Below are positions 36,372 through 48,033 of a DNA stretch of 64,000 bases, one piece after another. Every line of letters begins with the position of its first letter. The stretch's first letter is position 1. A program made the position numbers and the translations under genes. The DNA is taken from the NCBI GenBank assembly GCA_019188255.1, contig JAETXT010000006.1:4340001-4404000 (forward strand), written 5' to 3'. The notes under the pieces were generated by a model, which saw only the letters and a list, made by a program, of their open reading frames with translations, was not told the DNA's origin and made no database searches. This stretch comes from Verticillium longisporum. Taxonomy: Eukaryota > Ascomycota > Sordariomycetes > Glomerellales > Plectosphaerellaceae.

Positions 36372-36917
36372 TGAGGGTGCGGCTACGAACGCATTTGAGG
36401 CTCAAGCCATGAGCATTGGCTGGTGTTGAATGTAACGAATAGGGCTGGCAGTGTGTTGTGGCTGCTTCTTGGTGTATTGGTCGCAAAAGTCGAGTCTTGT
36501 GTGAATACTACCTATGTTTAGATCTAAGTAGGTGCTCTACCTAACTGGGATGCAGCAAGGTGGAGAGGGACGTCAAGGTCCAGAGCAAAGTGTCCCTGAT
36601 GGATGAGTTGTGAATTGTGCACATTATGCATACCGTGTCTTGCCCGGTAGACACTGTACTTGTGGGGGGCAGGCAGGCAGCTCTGTAAGCTCTTGCGCTA
36701 TAACAGCCTGTAGTGGAGGGCAGTAGCGTAGCTCAGCACCTTCGACCAGGAAAGAGGGGCACGCTTCCTTCCCATCAGGTAATGGCATAGATCGAGGGCC
36801 ATTCTTCGCTGTGCAAACCTGTTCATCTGGATTCACTGCTCGTGCAGACAGTCAATCTTTGTAAAACCCAGAGCCATTTCGACCTTGACCCTTGTATTTA
36901 TTTGCCCAATACCACCC
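36372..36917. promoter_or_regulatory. Divergent promoter between TTI1 and the DUF1749 hydrolase
   Basis: 546 bp between divergent starts. It includes a CTACCTATGTTTAGATC and TAAGTAGGTGCTCTACCTAAC cluster at about 36510-36545, the same TACCTA words seen elsewhere. Confidence 0.5.
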
Positions 36918-37833
36918 ATGATGGACACACCATTTGTTTGCATCGCCCACCCCTTCGAGTCCGCGGGAAACATCTCCCACGCCTACGAGTATGGCCCGGT
37001 GAAAGCCCGCAAGGCTATCATCTTCGTCGGCGGCTTGGGTGATGGGCCTCACACGGGTCCATTCGTTCCGCCTCTGGCCCCTCACTTGGAGGCGTCGGGA
37101 GCGGACTATTCAGTCTTCGAAATCCGCATCAGGAGCTCCTTCACAGGCTTTGGCTACTCGAGCCTCAAGAAAGACGTCGAGGACATTGCGGCCTTCGTCA
37201 GGTACCTCAGAGGCATCGACAAGCAGAAGATCGTGCTCATGGGCCACTCGACGGGATCCCAGGTCGGTATTTCCTGTCCACTTGGCGACCAGCTGGCACG
37301 ACTGACCATGGCAGGATTGTGTCGAGTACGCCGCGAATGAGGACGATCCCGTCGATGGCTTTATCTTGCAGGGCCCCGTGTCAGACCGCGAGGCCGCTGC
37401 CATACACGTTGACGCTGAGAAGCTCAGGGAAAGCGTCGAGCTTGCCGCCAGTATGATCGCCGAGGGACGAGGAGATGAGATGCTCCGCCCTGAACAGGTG
37501 GCTCATACTTTTGAGCCCATCACGGCCTACCGTTGGCACTCGCTCATTTCCAAGGGCGGTGACGACGACAGTTTCTCGTCTGACCTTGACGAGGAAACGG
37601 TTTCCAGAATATGGAACCGGTTCCAGAAGCCGGCGATGGCCCTGTACTCGGCCGAGGACGAGCACGTCCCCGCTCATGTCGATAAGCAGGCTCTTGTCGA
37701 CTTGTGGAAGAAGCTAGGCAAGAATGTCCACCCCCTCTCAGGGCTGATTCCCGGAGCAGGCCATACCGTCAAGCAGCCAGATGGACAGGCCTGGCTCAAC
37801 GATCGTGTGGTACAGTTCCTACAGGACATCTAG
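36918..37833 (+). CDS. Alpha/beta hydrolase, DUF1749 family (SidJ-like esterase)
   Basis: Exons are 36918-37262 and 37315-37833, 287 codons. The 52-nt intron is GTCGGT..GGCAG, phase 0. An alpha/beta-hydrolase fold is visible: AIIFVGGLGDGP (oxyanion strand), nucleophile elbow GHSTGSQ ending exon 1, acid residue in YSAEDEHVP, and histidine in GAGHTV. Two ATGs are adjacent (36918 and 36921). In Aspergillus a member of this family, SidJ, hydrolyses the siderophore TAFC breakdown product fusarinine; other members are uncharacterised. No siderophore gene neighbours it here, so the substrate is open. There is no signal peptide, so it is probably cytosolic. Confidence 0.85.
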
Positions 37834-38183
37834 GCCAAAAAGATGGCCGTGCAGGAGCCCAGTACCGGCTGCCTTCATTCACCAGATTCTGTCGGCCCCA
37901 CCCTTGGAGGTCGGCGATACCGGAGCGCTCGGCGGGGTGGGTTGAAGCCCGTCTGTCATGTGGTCGCCGACTCGCGGTAGACCTTCGACGCCGGCGTGTC
38001 CCTAGTTTATCTTTAAAAACATAAAACGAAACCGTCCCCCAAGAGTCCCATCGCTTCAGGTCCCGAACTCCTTACTGTCTGCATCACGTAGCCTCCAACA
38101 TCAACACAAGCCAAACTTGCGAAAGCTGAAACCCCGCACCACGACTCCGCCCACAACCCTCCACCCTCATTTTCGTCTTCATC
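37834..38183. other. Short intergenic region
   Basis: 350 bp between tandem plus-strand genes. C/T-rich leader sequence runs up to the start at 38184. Nothing else is seen. Confidence 0.5.
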
Positions 38184-38443
38184 ATGTGTATGGGAGCCAC
38201 TTGCGGAACCTGTTGTAAGTCTTCTATCGAGTCGTGTCACATTTGTAATGCTGACCCGTTGGTCGCACAGCGAAGCGGACATGGCGCGGATGCGGAAAAC
38301 ACATTTCCTCCGCTATGGATGGCATCTCCGAGGATGAGTGGTGCACCTGCACTCCGCGCGTCAAGGTCGGCGAAAAGGACTACCCGCCTGCTGCCTCCTT
38401 CCAGGTCCCGGGTTTGTCCTGGTTGACTGGTGGATCGAAGTAG
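38184..38443 (+). CDS. Small conserved Cys-rich protein, 67 aa, two exons
   Basis: Exons are 38184-38214 and 38271-38443. The 56-nt intron has GTAAGT, a GCTGAC branch site and CGCACAG. The spliced product starts MCMGATCGTCSKRTWRGCGK, continues HISSAMDGISEDEW, then CTCTPRVKVGEKDYPPAAS, and ends LTGGSK. Cysteines lie at C2, C7, C10, C16 and the late CTC pair, with a central Trp and Asp/Glu cluster. This matches a small Cys-rich family widespread in fungi that I recognise by pattern but cannot name. Metal binding is plausible, not shown. Unspliced reading gives a different, lower-quality frame. Confidence 0.75.
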
Positions 38444-40406
38444 GAGTTACTATTGAAACTAGAGTCTGGAAAACTGCCTTTTTTTTCTTTTTACCGTACA
38501 AAGCTCAATCTAGTCCATCTGTGTTGTTTGAGTCTGACAGCCTTTTCGACACAACATTGTGGGGGTAAAGAGGGAGTCAAATGATGTACTAACCCGCTGC
38601 TCATCGTTGCAGGTAGTCCAGTCCAAAGGAGCGTCGCTTCTCAATAGTGGCCACTTGTCAGGCCTCTAGGCGAACCTTCGAGTGTCACTGTGTGCCATTC
38701 TATCACTGCAACGGAGTTTAGGCCACGTTTGCCACCCCAGACATTGCCTGCTTCAACATACCTCACGTCAGTTGAGCGATAAACCAATTCAACAACGTCC
38801 CGTTCTGGAGCATTCTGCAAATGAACAGTGTCACGCTATAATGTGTTTCAACACGAGATGGATGCCTCGGATGTCCGACGATGTCATTGACGATGGTATG
38901 CTCACATGTTTCCTACGGCGTGAGAAGTATATGGCGAGTTTCTTCCCATGGAAGAATGGCGGCTATGGGATGACCCTTACAGGCTCGTGCAGTCTGTCAT
39001 GTTCAACTGTCAATACTGGAGCTTCAAGGATGAGGCTACGGGCATGGCGAGTGCGAGCGATATGTTCGGTACTGGAGCTCGGATGGGACCGCCACAAATG
39101 GAAACCTGCTCGCATGATAAGCAGTTATCTACGGGTCATCCATTGTTGCCTCGAATCTACCACAGTGTTCGCTTTTGCTACCGGATTCGTGAGCTATCTT
39201 CCATGATTTGTTCGTCTCACATCGGAATTCGCGTCCCACGCGATGCCCATCTCGACGCAAACTTCAGTCTCCCTGTTCGTCAGATATCCGCCACCATCTC
39301 AGGAAGAGCCAACATCCGAGTCCAAAGTCCCAGGTAGGGTTAAGTGTCACGTCATGTGCTCTGACGTCTACTGTTTCCAATGAAGGGCCCACTCGGAATT
39401 GTAATCACAGCCAGGAGTTCACTCATCCCCAGTCCGCCGAGGCCAGTCAGTCTTGGCGCTCCGATGCAGCGCAAACCGATGTCTGTGCGGTTCTCGGCGA
39501 ATCAATCCACTGTCAGGTGCTTCCCCTTCTTTGCAGCTGAAGTGCCGAGTCGCCTTTGGCCATGTTTCCGTATCTCTCTCTGCCTTGCTCCATTGGGCAA
39601 ATCAGTGTTTGGGATCTACGTACGGCCCGCACGCACATCCTCCTTTACCAGGAATGGCTTGTCGCCCCCAGTCAGACTTGGCCTAGCAGACGCGACTAGA
39701 ACCCTTTGACGTTCTGAGACTAGAAGCCAAGAACGCCCGAGTTGGATCAAATCGAGACTGCCCAGCCGACTTTCGCATTCTTCCTGGACCATCCACTGCC
39801 ACTCAGAGGATAACTACCGATCTCTCGATGGAAACATACCCGGCGCTGGACTACGGCAGTTGTTCTACGCTGAGCCTGGTTGATGTACCTCTACAGTTGG
39901 ACAAGACAGCCAAGTTTGTCTGTGGTGATGGATAGTTTCCCGCCGCCCAAACCCCCTTTCCGAGTCTCAGAGACACACTAGCCAGCGCAGCCACGATATC
40001 GTGCTACCCACGGACATCGCTCACAACTGTCAGTGCGGCGCGGCAACGTCTCGACGATACAGCACGAGACCGCAACGCACGACATCCATGTTCCCTGGTG
40101 CTGATCCCCCACAAGCTAGTTCCTGTCTCATTGCCCTTCTTTGGTCTGAGCCCTCGCTGGTATCGCTCATCTTCTGTTAAGTAGACCCGACTTGACGTCG
40201 GGTGCCTGTCAATGCAGGTCGCTTTGGCTCCTGGACTCTCCCCCTTTCTGATCCTGCGTGCGGGCACGGCCATCTTGTTCCCTTTTGCCTTGTAATATAT
40301 TGCGTCGTCTCCTTCTCGTTCCCAGTCTGGTACTGGCTGTCCTTCTCTTTCGTCTTTAGACATTGGGGGTTTGGCGTCGACACGGAGTGCTTGGTATGAT
40401 CAGAGG
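38444..40406. other. 1.96 kb intergenic region
   Basis: Between two plus-strand genes. Overlapping open frames at 38682-39206 and 38948-39337 have no domain or conserved pattern. No RNA gene or repeat is recognised. Confidence 0.5.
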
Positions 40407-41726
40407 ATGAAGACACCGCCGCTAGACATCATTGCGAGCTGGCCGGTCCCCAACTATGTCAATCCCGAGACCAGGGGGTCTGCAGCTGCCATTGTCGCCA
40501 TTACCCTCCTCATCGTCGTCACATTCCTCGTCGCCATCCGCGTCTACACTCGCAAGGTTATCACAAAGGGATTCGGCTGGGACGACATCCTGATTCTCTT
40601 TGCCTACATCGCCACAGCAGCCTTTACCGTGATCGGCCTCGTCGCATCAGCACACTATGGCTGGGGTACCCACGTGTGGGATGTGCGGCCTAGGTTGTTC
40701 CCTGGGAGCCTGAAGCTCGCCCTATCCAGCTTTGTCATGTTCGACCTCGCCACGAGCTTCACCAAGTTGTCCATGCTGGCTCTGATCCATCGACTCGCCT
40801 GCCAAACGTCAAAGACGGTTCGCTACATTGTCATTGTCTCAATGGTTCTTATCAGCGCCAGCGGCCTCTCTTTTCTCCTCGTTAGCCTTCTGCAATGCCG
40901 GTAAGTGAGGAGACGCCCCTGGACTCCCTTGGCTCCGATCAAAAGACTTGAAAAGCTGAAAAATACTCGCAGGCCTTTGTATCATTACTGGAGATTGTCA
41001 CTTGAACCCGTCAACTGCACCGTCGATGAGGCGACACACCTCCTTGCTGGTGGCATCATCAACACCTCGACTAACTTGCTAGTCGTCATCCTCCCTTTGG
41101 CCATCGTCCGCCGCCTCCGTCAAGAGGGCAAGCTCTGCCCCCGCCAGGTCACCATCGTCTCGATCCTTTTCGCCGCCGGGTTCGCGGCCTGCGCCGCCAG
41201 CGCCGCCCGCGTCTACTTCACCCACCTCATGACGAGCAGCCGCGACCGCGATGTCTCCTGGCACGCCTGGCTGACCTGGCTCATGTCGTCCATCGAGCTC
41301 TTTGTCGGCATCATGGCCGCCAGCGTGCCGGCCACCAAGCCCTTTTTCGCTCGCTACCTGCCTCAGCTCATCAGCACGGCCTCGGCGTCTCGCGCCCGCT
41401 CTGTCGGCAAGGCGTCCACCAAGTCGCTTCGCGAGGAAAAAGACCGCCCCAAGCGCGACTCCCTCTCGACGATCCATGAGCTCGAAGAGGAAGTCGTCTT
41501 CAACCGGCCCATCCACACCCCCGACTTTTCCGAGCCCCAGCACCTCGCCTTTTACGACGTCAACAAGCCGCTGCCACACATTAAGGAGTCCGTCTACTCC
41601 ATCCCCATCGACTTTGACTTTGAGAACACAGAGAGGACCCAGGCTCGGCCCTCGTACGAACGGACGAGCAGTCGGGGCAGCGACACAGCGACACGGAACC
41701 TGACCGAGGAGCGGTCGTTCGTGTAA
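40407..41726 (+). CDS. Fungal rhodopsin-like 7TM integral membrane protein (PTH11-like superfamily)
   Basis: Exons are 40407-40900 and 40973-41726, 415 codons. The 72-nt intron (GTAAGT..CGCAG) falls in codon CG|G. Seven hydrophobic spans are visible, beginning AIVAITLLIVVTFLVAIRVY. The family signature follows: RVYTRKVITKGFGWDDILI, then HYGWGTHVWDV and KLSMLALIHRL. After the intron come NCTVDEATHLLAGGIINTSTN, LLVVILPLAIVRRLR and WLTWLMSSIELFVGIMAASV-type segments. A hydrophilic C-tail of about 120 residues is Ser/Glu-rich. No N-terminal CFEM domain is present. Plasma-membrane location and a sensing role are inferred from PTH11-like relatives. Confidence 0.88.
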
Positions 41727-42748
41727 GCCAGCAGGCCGTGTATAGTGTATATCTCAAGAGTCTCTCCTTTAACTTTTTCCATGTCTCGTCTCGCCGTACG
41801 CGTCTTCATTGATTGTTCTTGTCATTTGTGCAAGGAAAAACGTTGGCAACTTGTTTTGTTTGTTTAGGCCGCTTTTGTGTGGCCAGAGGCCGATGGTCCC
41901 CCTGTCCTTACCTCCGAGTACAGAATTGCTACCCCCATTTTACTCTTTGAGGATCGGCTTCGTAGCAGTGAGTGGATGGTGCATGAATTGTATCGTGGTC
42001 GTTAAACAAAAGAGATCTTTGAGCTGCCACGGCTCCACTGAATGACAACCTCGGGGACGCCGGGTCCATTTGGGAAAGACAGTCCACGCATCTCAAGCTT
42101 CACCAGCATGGACGGCAGACAGTGTCACGATGTGATAGAAGGGGGTGCATGCTTTTACTACAAGCCGTTTATTTGGTCCTTCTGTGGTGCCCTTCAGGCG
42201 ATCTCATACTCTGGGTACATCTCATTCTTTTCAACACAATCTCCCTGGCTCACAAGATCTTGTCTTTGAGTCGTTCGCGGGAATCCTCACAAATCTCATC
42301 TACAGACACAACACCGGTCCTCCTGAGCACTTGGCTCTACATGATTCTCCAACACCCTCCTGGGCGTGGCTTGGGTATCTCATGACCTGAAGCATCATCT
42401 CGATTGCGGCGGTGCGGCTACCTGGCCGGGAGCCGCAAGATGCATGCAAATCACTGGTACATCTTTGTTCCAATGACCTGGCTTTGCGTCCGGCCTGCAG
42501 CTTCCGACCTTGGAGCGTTTGCCACAACGCAGGTGGCCGCATCTTGTCGACGACGTGCAGGGCCGCGAGGCGCGTCGTCTACTCGTCGTCGACAGAGTTG
42601 GGCAAGGTAAGGTCCACGCACTTGCGTCGGACCCCCCCAAGAAATTTTCCTCTGGGTGCAAACAAATGGCACTTATTCTGTAACGCCCAGAGATGTTAGA
42701 CAACGGCTCATGTTAACAGGTGTGGCTTTGCTACGAACCTGGCAGCGT
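41727..42748. other. Convergent 3' intergenic region
   Basis: About 1 kb between the converging rhodopsin-like and C2H2 genes. Several short open frames, none convincing. Confidence 0.5.
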
Positions 42749-44518
42749 TCATCCAGTGTTGTTGTAAGTCCTGCGGACAGTTTGCACAGTCTGTCCCTGG
42801 CTCATGGTAGAAGCCATCTTTCCCATGGTGTTCAGGCGACCCTGGGCATCCTTGATAAGGTGCGCAATAGCAACGTTGTCTGGCTGGGCAAGCCCCTGAA
42901 CAATCCTTTCAAGGGCCTTTTGTTGGGCAATCCATTCCTCGATGAGCGGCCTAGGAGCTTCCTGTTCCTGGGCAGCGGCGACCACAGCACTGGCCTTGGC
43001 GCTAGTCTTGCGGCTGACAGCCGGAATGACCTTGGGAGCGTCCTTGCGCTTGCGGCTCTTAGCAGCCTGCTGGGTTTGGCCCGTGGTCGAACTGGTAGGC
43101 GACCCCGGAATCCTGCTGTCGTTGTGCACACGACGCATGTGATCTCGGAGGTTCCACTGGCGGGGGAATCCGTTACCAGGCAGAGCACGATCGCATCCAT
43201 CGTACGAGCAAAGGAAGGGCTTGTCCCCGTGTCCGTGCATCGCGTGGGCCTCACGCTCGTGGCGAAGAAGACAGGCAGTCGACGAGAAACGGGCGTTCTC
43301 GCAAGAGGTGTCCTTGCACCGGTAGGGCTTGAGGTGAGAGTCCACAAACTTGCTGTTGGAAGAGAAAGGATGATTAGCAGTCACTCTCGGGTGTTGTGTT
43401 GCTGATCCTAGGCGGACTTACTCGTAGTTGCACTTAAGTTTCTCGGCCTTGTGGTTGCAGCTCGCCTGTCCTTCCCAAGGGCAGTGGAAGAGGCCATCAG
43501 AACCGGGGGACGCATTCTTGTAGAGAGGGTGATCACGAGCAGATTCGCCCTCATTGACAGGCCGACGGGCAGTGTAAGAGGGGGCAGAGCGAAGTCGTCA
43601 ACCATAGGCATCACGGTAGCAGACATGTCGTCCGAAAGCATTTCCTGACTGTGGTACTGGCCGTCCAATCTACTCGATGTGGTTAGAGAAATGAAGCTTC
43701 GTCCAAGAGGTTGAGGCACGACGCACCGGAGCTGTGCCTGGATTGCAGGGGATCCGTTCTCGCTGCGGGGAGGAGAAGCCAGGGGTTCGGGAAGTGCCCA
43801 GTGATCGGGGCTATTTTCAGAGGATGGCCCGGACATGTGTGATTCCGAAGGGCTGAACGTGGCCCAGGAGCCCGAGGGCGAGTGGCTGGTCAAGCTCGCA
43901 TCATGATCCAGCTGAATGTGGGTTGGGATAACGTGCTGCAGGGAAACTTCTGTTGGCGGGGAGGGCAATCCATCGGGACCCATACCAAGGTCCAGAGACA
44001 TTCCAGATCCAGAGTACAGCATGTGGGACGAGACGCCGCTCGCATCAGAGTCCAGGAAAAGGCAGGAGTTCACATCCATCAAGTGGGCGCCGGGTTGAGT
44101 TCCTGGGGTAAAGACAGAGCTGTTACCTGTGATGTCCATGTTGGACATGCGTGAAGACATTTGTGATGACGGAGCAGTCATCCTGGTCTTGGATGAGGGC
44201 TTGGTAATCCTGTGCTTGTGGCTTCCAGTGGATGTTCGCGAAAGTCCCCTCCTCATCGGCTCCCCGCCGAGAGGAGCAGCCACGGCCTGTGGCGCCTGCA
44301 CGCGAGGGGTGATGTGGCCATCAAGATGGAAGGAAAAAGTTTCAGTCTCGCCCTGGTGGGCAGATCCAGTATCAAGAAAATCTTGGTTGAAGTTCTGTGA
44401 ACCTTCTCCTGTCGTGTCCCACGACGAACCACTGATGTGATCCGAGGATGGTCCTGTTTGAGAAGAAAAGGAAAACATTCCCGTGGGTGCCATTGCGGCC
44501 TGGTAAAAACTGTAGTCA
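42749..44518 (-). CDS. C2H2 zinc-finger transcription factor, one apparent frameshift, 5' exon(s) unresolved
   Basis: Exons are 44518-43727, 43669-43422 and 43352-42749. From the ATG at 44491-44493 (MAPTGMFSFSS) this gives 539 codons after one lost base at 43560-43563 is allowed for. The Ser/Thr/Pro-rich N-terminal half is probably an activation region. Then come a Cys/His block (LFHCPWEGQASCNHK), a finger YRCKDTSC..LLRHEREAH (C-x4-C-x12-H-x4-H), and a long-loop finger FLCSYDGC..LRDHMRRVH. The C-terminus is basic then helical. A strong acceptor (CACTAAC branch site, CACCCAG) ends at 44519, in frame with sequence before the ATG (DYSFYQAA). At least one upstream exon therefore exists, whether untranslated or coding. 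Confidence 0.82.
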
Positions 44519-47500
44519 CTGGGTGGAGGTTAGTGTGCTGTGTTTCCACTAAATTCAAAATATCAAGACCATTGCAGACGACAAGAAAAAAAAGGTCATC
44601 TCAAGGTGGCACAACTTTGTTCCTATATGGGCAGCATGTTAGTTGTTGTTCCTACATCAAGTCTTGGAAAGCGGTGTTTACAGACCAAGGTGAGAGTAGA
44701 CCAGCAAGTAGCCTTCGGGACAAACATCCTTTTCATTTCCGTGGGCCAGTAGGTAACACTCCAGGGTCAAGGTAGATTAAACACAGCAGATAAAGAATCC
44801 GAGCGTCGAGTTTTGTATGGTTTTGGTTGTCCACGTCGTCCTTGGGGTCGCTTCAGGTTTGAGGGTAAGTCGATGAGAGCAACGAATCAACACAAGCTTC
44901 CGGGGTGGTGTAGAGGTATATAACAATCCATGACTGGATTCAAAGGATGTCACCGATTGGTCCACTAGTCGTATTACCTGGGAAAAGAGCCGTCGGTGCG
45001 TCGAGATACGTTCGTCGCCATTTCAAACTTCAGCGTTGACATGAGTTGTGCCCCATGGTACAGGCCAGGTGGAAATCCATGGTAGTTTCAGTAAAAAGCC
45101 TTGTGGCCCCAGTCGTTGTCCGGGGTGAACGGGATCGAATAGCCCAGTGGTGCTTCCGAGGTCTTGGTGAAGGTGTCGTCCACATAGATGTTCAGTGTGG
45201 TCAAGCGTACTGATCAACAACGTCCATGTCCTCAAGTGGTCCACATGCCAGAGTGCACAAAGTGCGAGCAAAAGAGAGTCCTGAATACCGTCCAGGGGGG
45301 CGCCTGGGTGAGCCATAGTCTCGGGCGAGACAATCCTTAGTCCAAGGGCGTTATTCCATGGGCATGCAATGAATACATATCCAGTCAAATCCATTTCATG
45401 GGCACTGTCAAGATCCGATGTAGCAAAGTGTCGTTGGTTGTCGAGCGATACTTACTGGTACAGCACGATCAATAGATCAAGTGTACGTGGAATAGAGTAA
45501 TCTTTGATCCTGCGTCTGGAGCGACGTGTCTCATGTGAGACGCCTCGTGGGAGGCGCTCGAGACTGCCCGCAAGGAGCATGTAGTTTGGTTCAAGTTCTG
45601 TGTTCCTTTGAAGAGAGGTCCTGTGATCCTCGTCTCGAGTGGAAGTCCTGGATCCGGGAGTCCTGTCCATAAATCCTGGGTTGCATCCTGTGGTTGTCCT
45701 TGATCTGGTGATGGTCTGGCGACCGTGAAGACAAACGCTTGAACTTAGGAGAAACAAGACTTGCGCATACAGGATGTGTAAAAGCAAACGAGGCCCCCGT
45801 GGGACAGAAGAGTGAAAACAGTACCTAGAGGGCGTATGGACATCGTCCTTGACGGGAGATGTGTAGCCAGGCATATCCGGGCGTGAGACAACAACGGATG
45901 TCATTGAATCCTGGGCAGACTTGATTGAGTTCAGTCCTGGAGTGGGATGCAAGTCTCTCGGAACAAGAGATGTCGAGATAAAATGCGATCCTTGGTGGCA
46001 AAGGGGTCTGCTTTGAAGCCTCAAGGTTGAGATAAGTTGAGGGGGCTTGTAAGAGAGGAAGAAGTGGGCAATGCTGGGAGAAGGACGTGTTGAGAGGATG
46101 CTGGGATCCGAAACTGATCAGCAAGATGCAGGTGGTGGTTGGGCTGGAAATTCAATTCGGAAGTTGGGCTGAAAATGAAGACGAAGAAACGAAGTTGGGC
46201 AGGATGAGGGGGCGACTGGGTTTTAATGGCCAAACCTGGCAGACCGCAGTGATCAACCGTGAGGAACGGGGTTGGGAATGGCTTCTTGCGTGGCCCTTGC
46301 AACCCCTGTCAGCATGATGCCCTTGCGCGTTGGCAATCTGGGTGAGCGCGCTGTTTGGTTGTGACGACCGTGAGGGCCATCACACAGGCCGCAGATGTGT
46401 GAGCTGGCTGTCGGAGACTGCGCTCGCGATAGGTTCGCTGTGTAAAGTTGGCGGTGACGGGATTACTTCCTTGATTTACAGGGGGATCCGCGGTGGGGAT
46501 AGGAAGCGTGCCGGGCCTATCGTTGGAACGGATGAGGAGACGTCCGTGACAGCGGTAAGGGATCATGGCTGCAGCGACAGCACATCAGTGCAGTAGACCA
46601 CCACGACCGCGCGCCGTCTAATCATGGGAGGGTGTTGTCCCCGTCTCCAACCCACTGGCAGCCCCTGTTTTCCCGACTCAAGACCTCAGGTCACCGTGTC
46701 ATTTAATGTCGCGTCCTCATTTCCACCACTCGACGGTCCTGTCGATCATGGACAATACGTTTGAAGTTTCTTCGCGGAAGGACGGAGTAAACCGAATCGA
46801 TAATCGCTACGTCGTGGCTCTGGCAGGTTTTGGCTTCGACAGAGTTTCATGGTGCGGGAACGGCGGCAACGGGAGGGCGGGAAGAAGGGCGACGAGAAGA
46901 CGGTTGGTGCGGGAGAAGCCAGAGGTGGGTATGGCTTACGAGCCAGCGTCAAGCCGGCGGACGCCCTTGGCGTTAACGGGGTGGGTGATCGCATGGTTAG
47001 GGCGGAGACTGTGACCTCTTGAGCGCTCGGCACATGTTCCTCCATCTGCCGTTGTGTCAGCGAGTCGAGCGTGTTCAACGTCGAGTGGTCGCCGACGATG
47101 CCAACGTGACTGGCACGCACACCGGCTCTGGCCCCGACATGCTCTCCTCACCAATTGCTTGCTTGTCGCCTGGCCATTCCTGCAGATGCTGCATGAGGGC
47201 TCATGCAGCCCACGGCCACTTGTTCAGCGGGCTTGGCGTCGCAGGAGCCGGGCGTGGTGGCTTCTTGCCGTGGGCGGCAAAGTGTCATACGCCCTACTCT
47301 GCAAGCACTTTAACAAATCGTTGCGGCTCCAGATGACATCGCCTCTGCCTCCTTGTTGATGATGTGTTTGACGCTGGGCCACCTGTCGTGCGGGCGGCCA
47401 AGGAGCAAAGAGGGGTAAGGAGTAAACAGGAGCAGTGACTGGAGGAGGGGAGCTGTCGTGCGATGTAGTGACAGCACCCAGCCTGGCAGGCGTGATCGAT

Positions 47501-48033
47501 TTGGACCTGCCCGCATGTGTGTGCTGGCTGTGCCGTATCGTCCCACTCTCTGCATCCCAAGTGTCAAATAGGTACAGGAAGGAGGAGGAGGTGGTGTTCC
47601 ATGGGTTCACCTTCCTCTACCTTACCTAAGGTACTTAGGTAGGTGAGGTAAGGTAGCTCGTGGTCCACGCCCATGCACGTTATCGTTGATTCAAGGTAAT
47701 CGTGGAAATTGTTAAGGCGAGTTTCTGATCATGTCTTTCAAATGCATCAGCTCTTGACACACATGCCCTGTTCTCGACGACATGTCACACTAAGATCGTT
47801 GGAGGCTTCCTGAAGGCAATTTTGTCATGGGGGATTGCCCGTTACGATTCCTCGGAACCCCTGGCCAATCTCAAGTCCTCAGACCACACTCCGCAGCCCG
47901 GGGACTCAAAATGACGGCCCGCTTACCACGGCGCTATTGATATCCTCATGCCATCAAACCATGCTAAAAATCCGAAACAGTTGGATAACCGCTTTTGCTT
48001 CAGCTCCGGATCTACAAACTGGCTTTCATACCG
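44519..48033. other. Long leader/promoter region of the C2H2 gene and 3' flank of the Zn2Cys6 gene
   Basis: 3.5 kb. On the minus strand it contains good splice signals that could build a 5' leader or upstream coding exons: donor GTAAGTATCGC at about 45457, donor GTAATACG near 44980, and a possible exon starting MTSVVVSRPDMPGY at about 45901. I cannot decide among these. A hairpin-forming TACCTT repeat lies at 47617-47656. No other gene is recognised. Confidence 0.45.
47617..47656. repeat. Perfect 11-nt inverted repeat (CTACCTTACCT / AGGTAAGGTAG)
   Basis: The left arm is 47617-47627 and the right arm 47646-47656. The 18-nt spacer itself contains AGGTACTTAGGT. It belongs to the TACCTA-type motif family scattered through the intergenic DNA. 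Confidence 0.8.

Noticed and set aside
38682..39337. Two overlapping open frames (174 and 129 codons)
   Set aside because: Both frames are open over the same DNA and neither resembles a known family. They are most likely chance.
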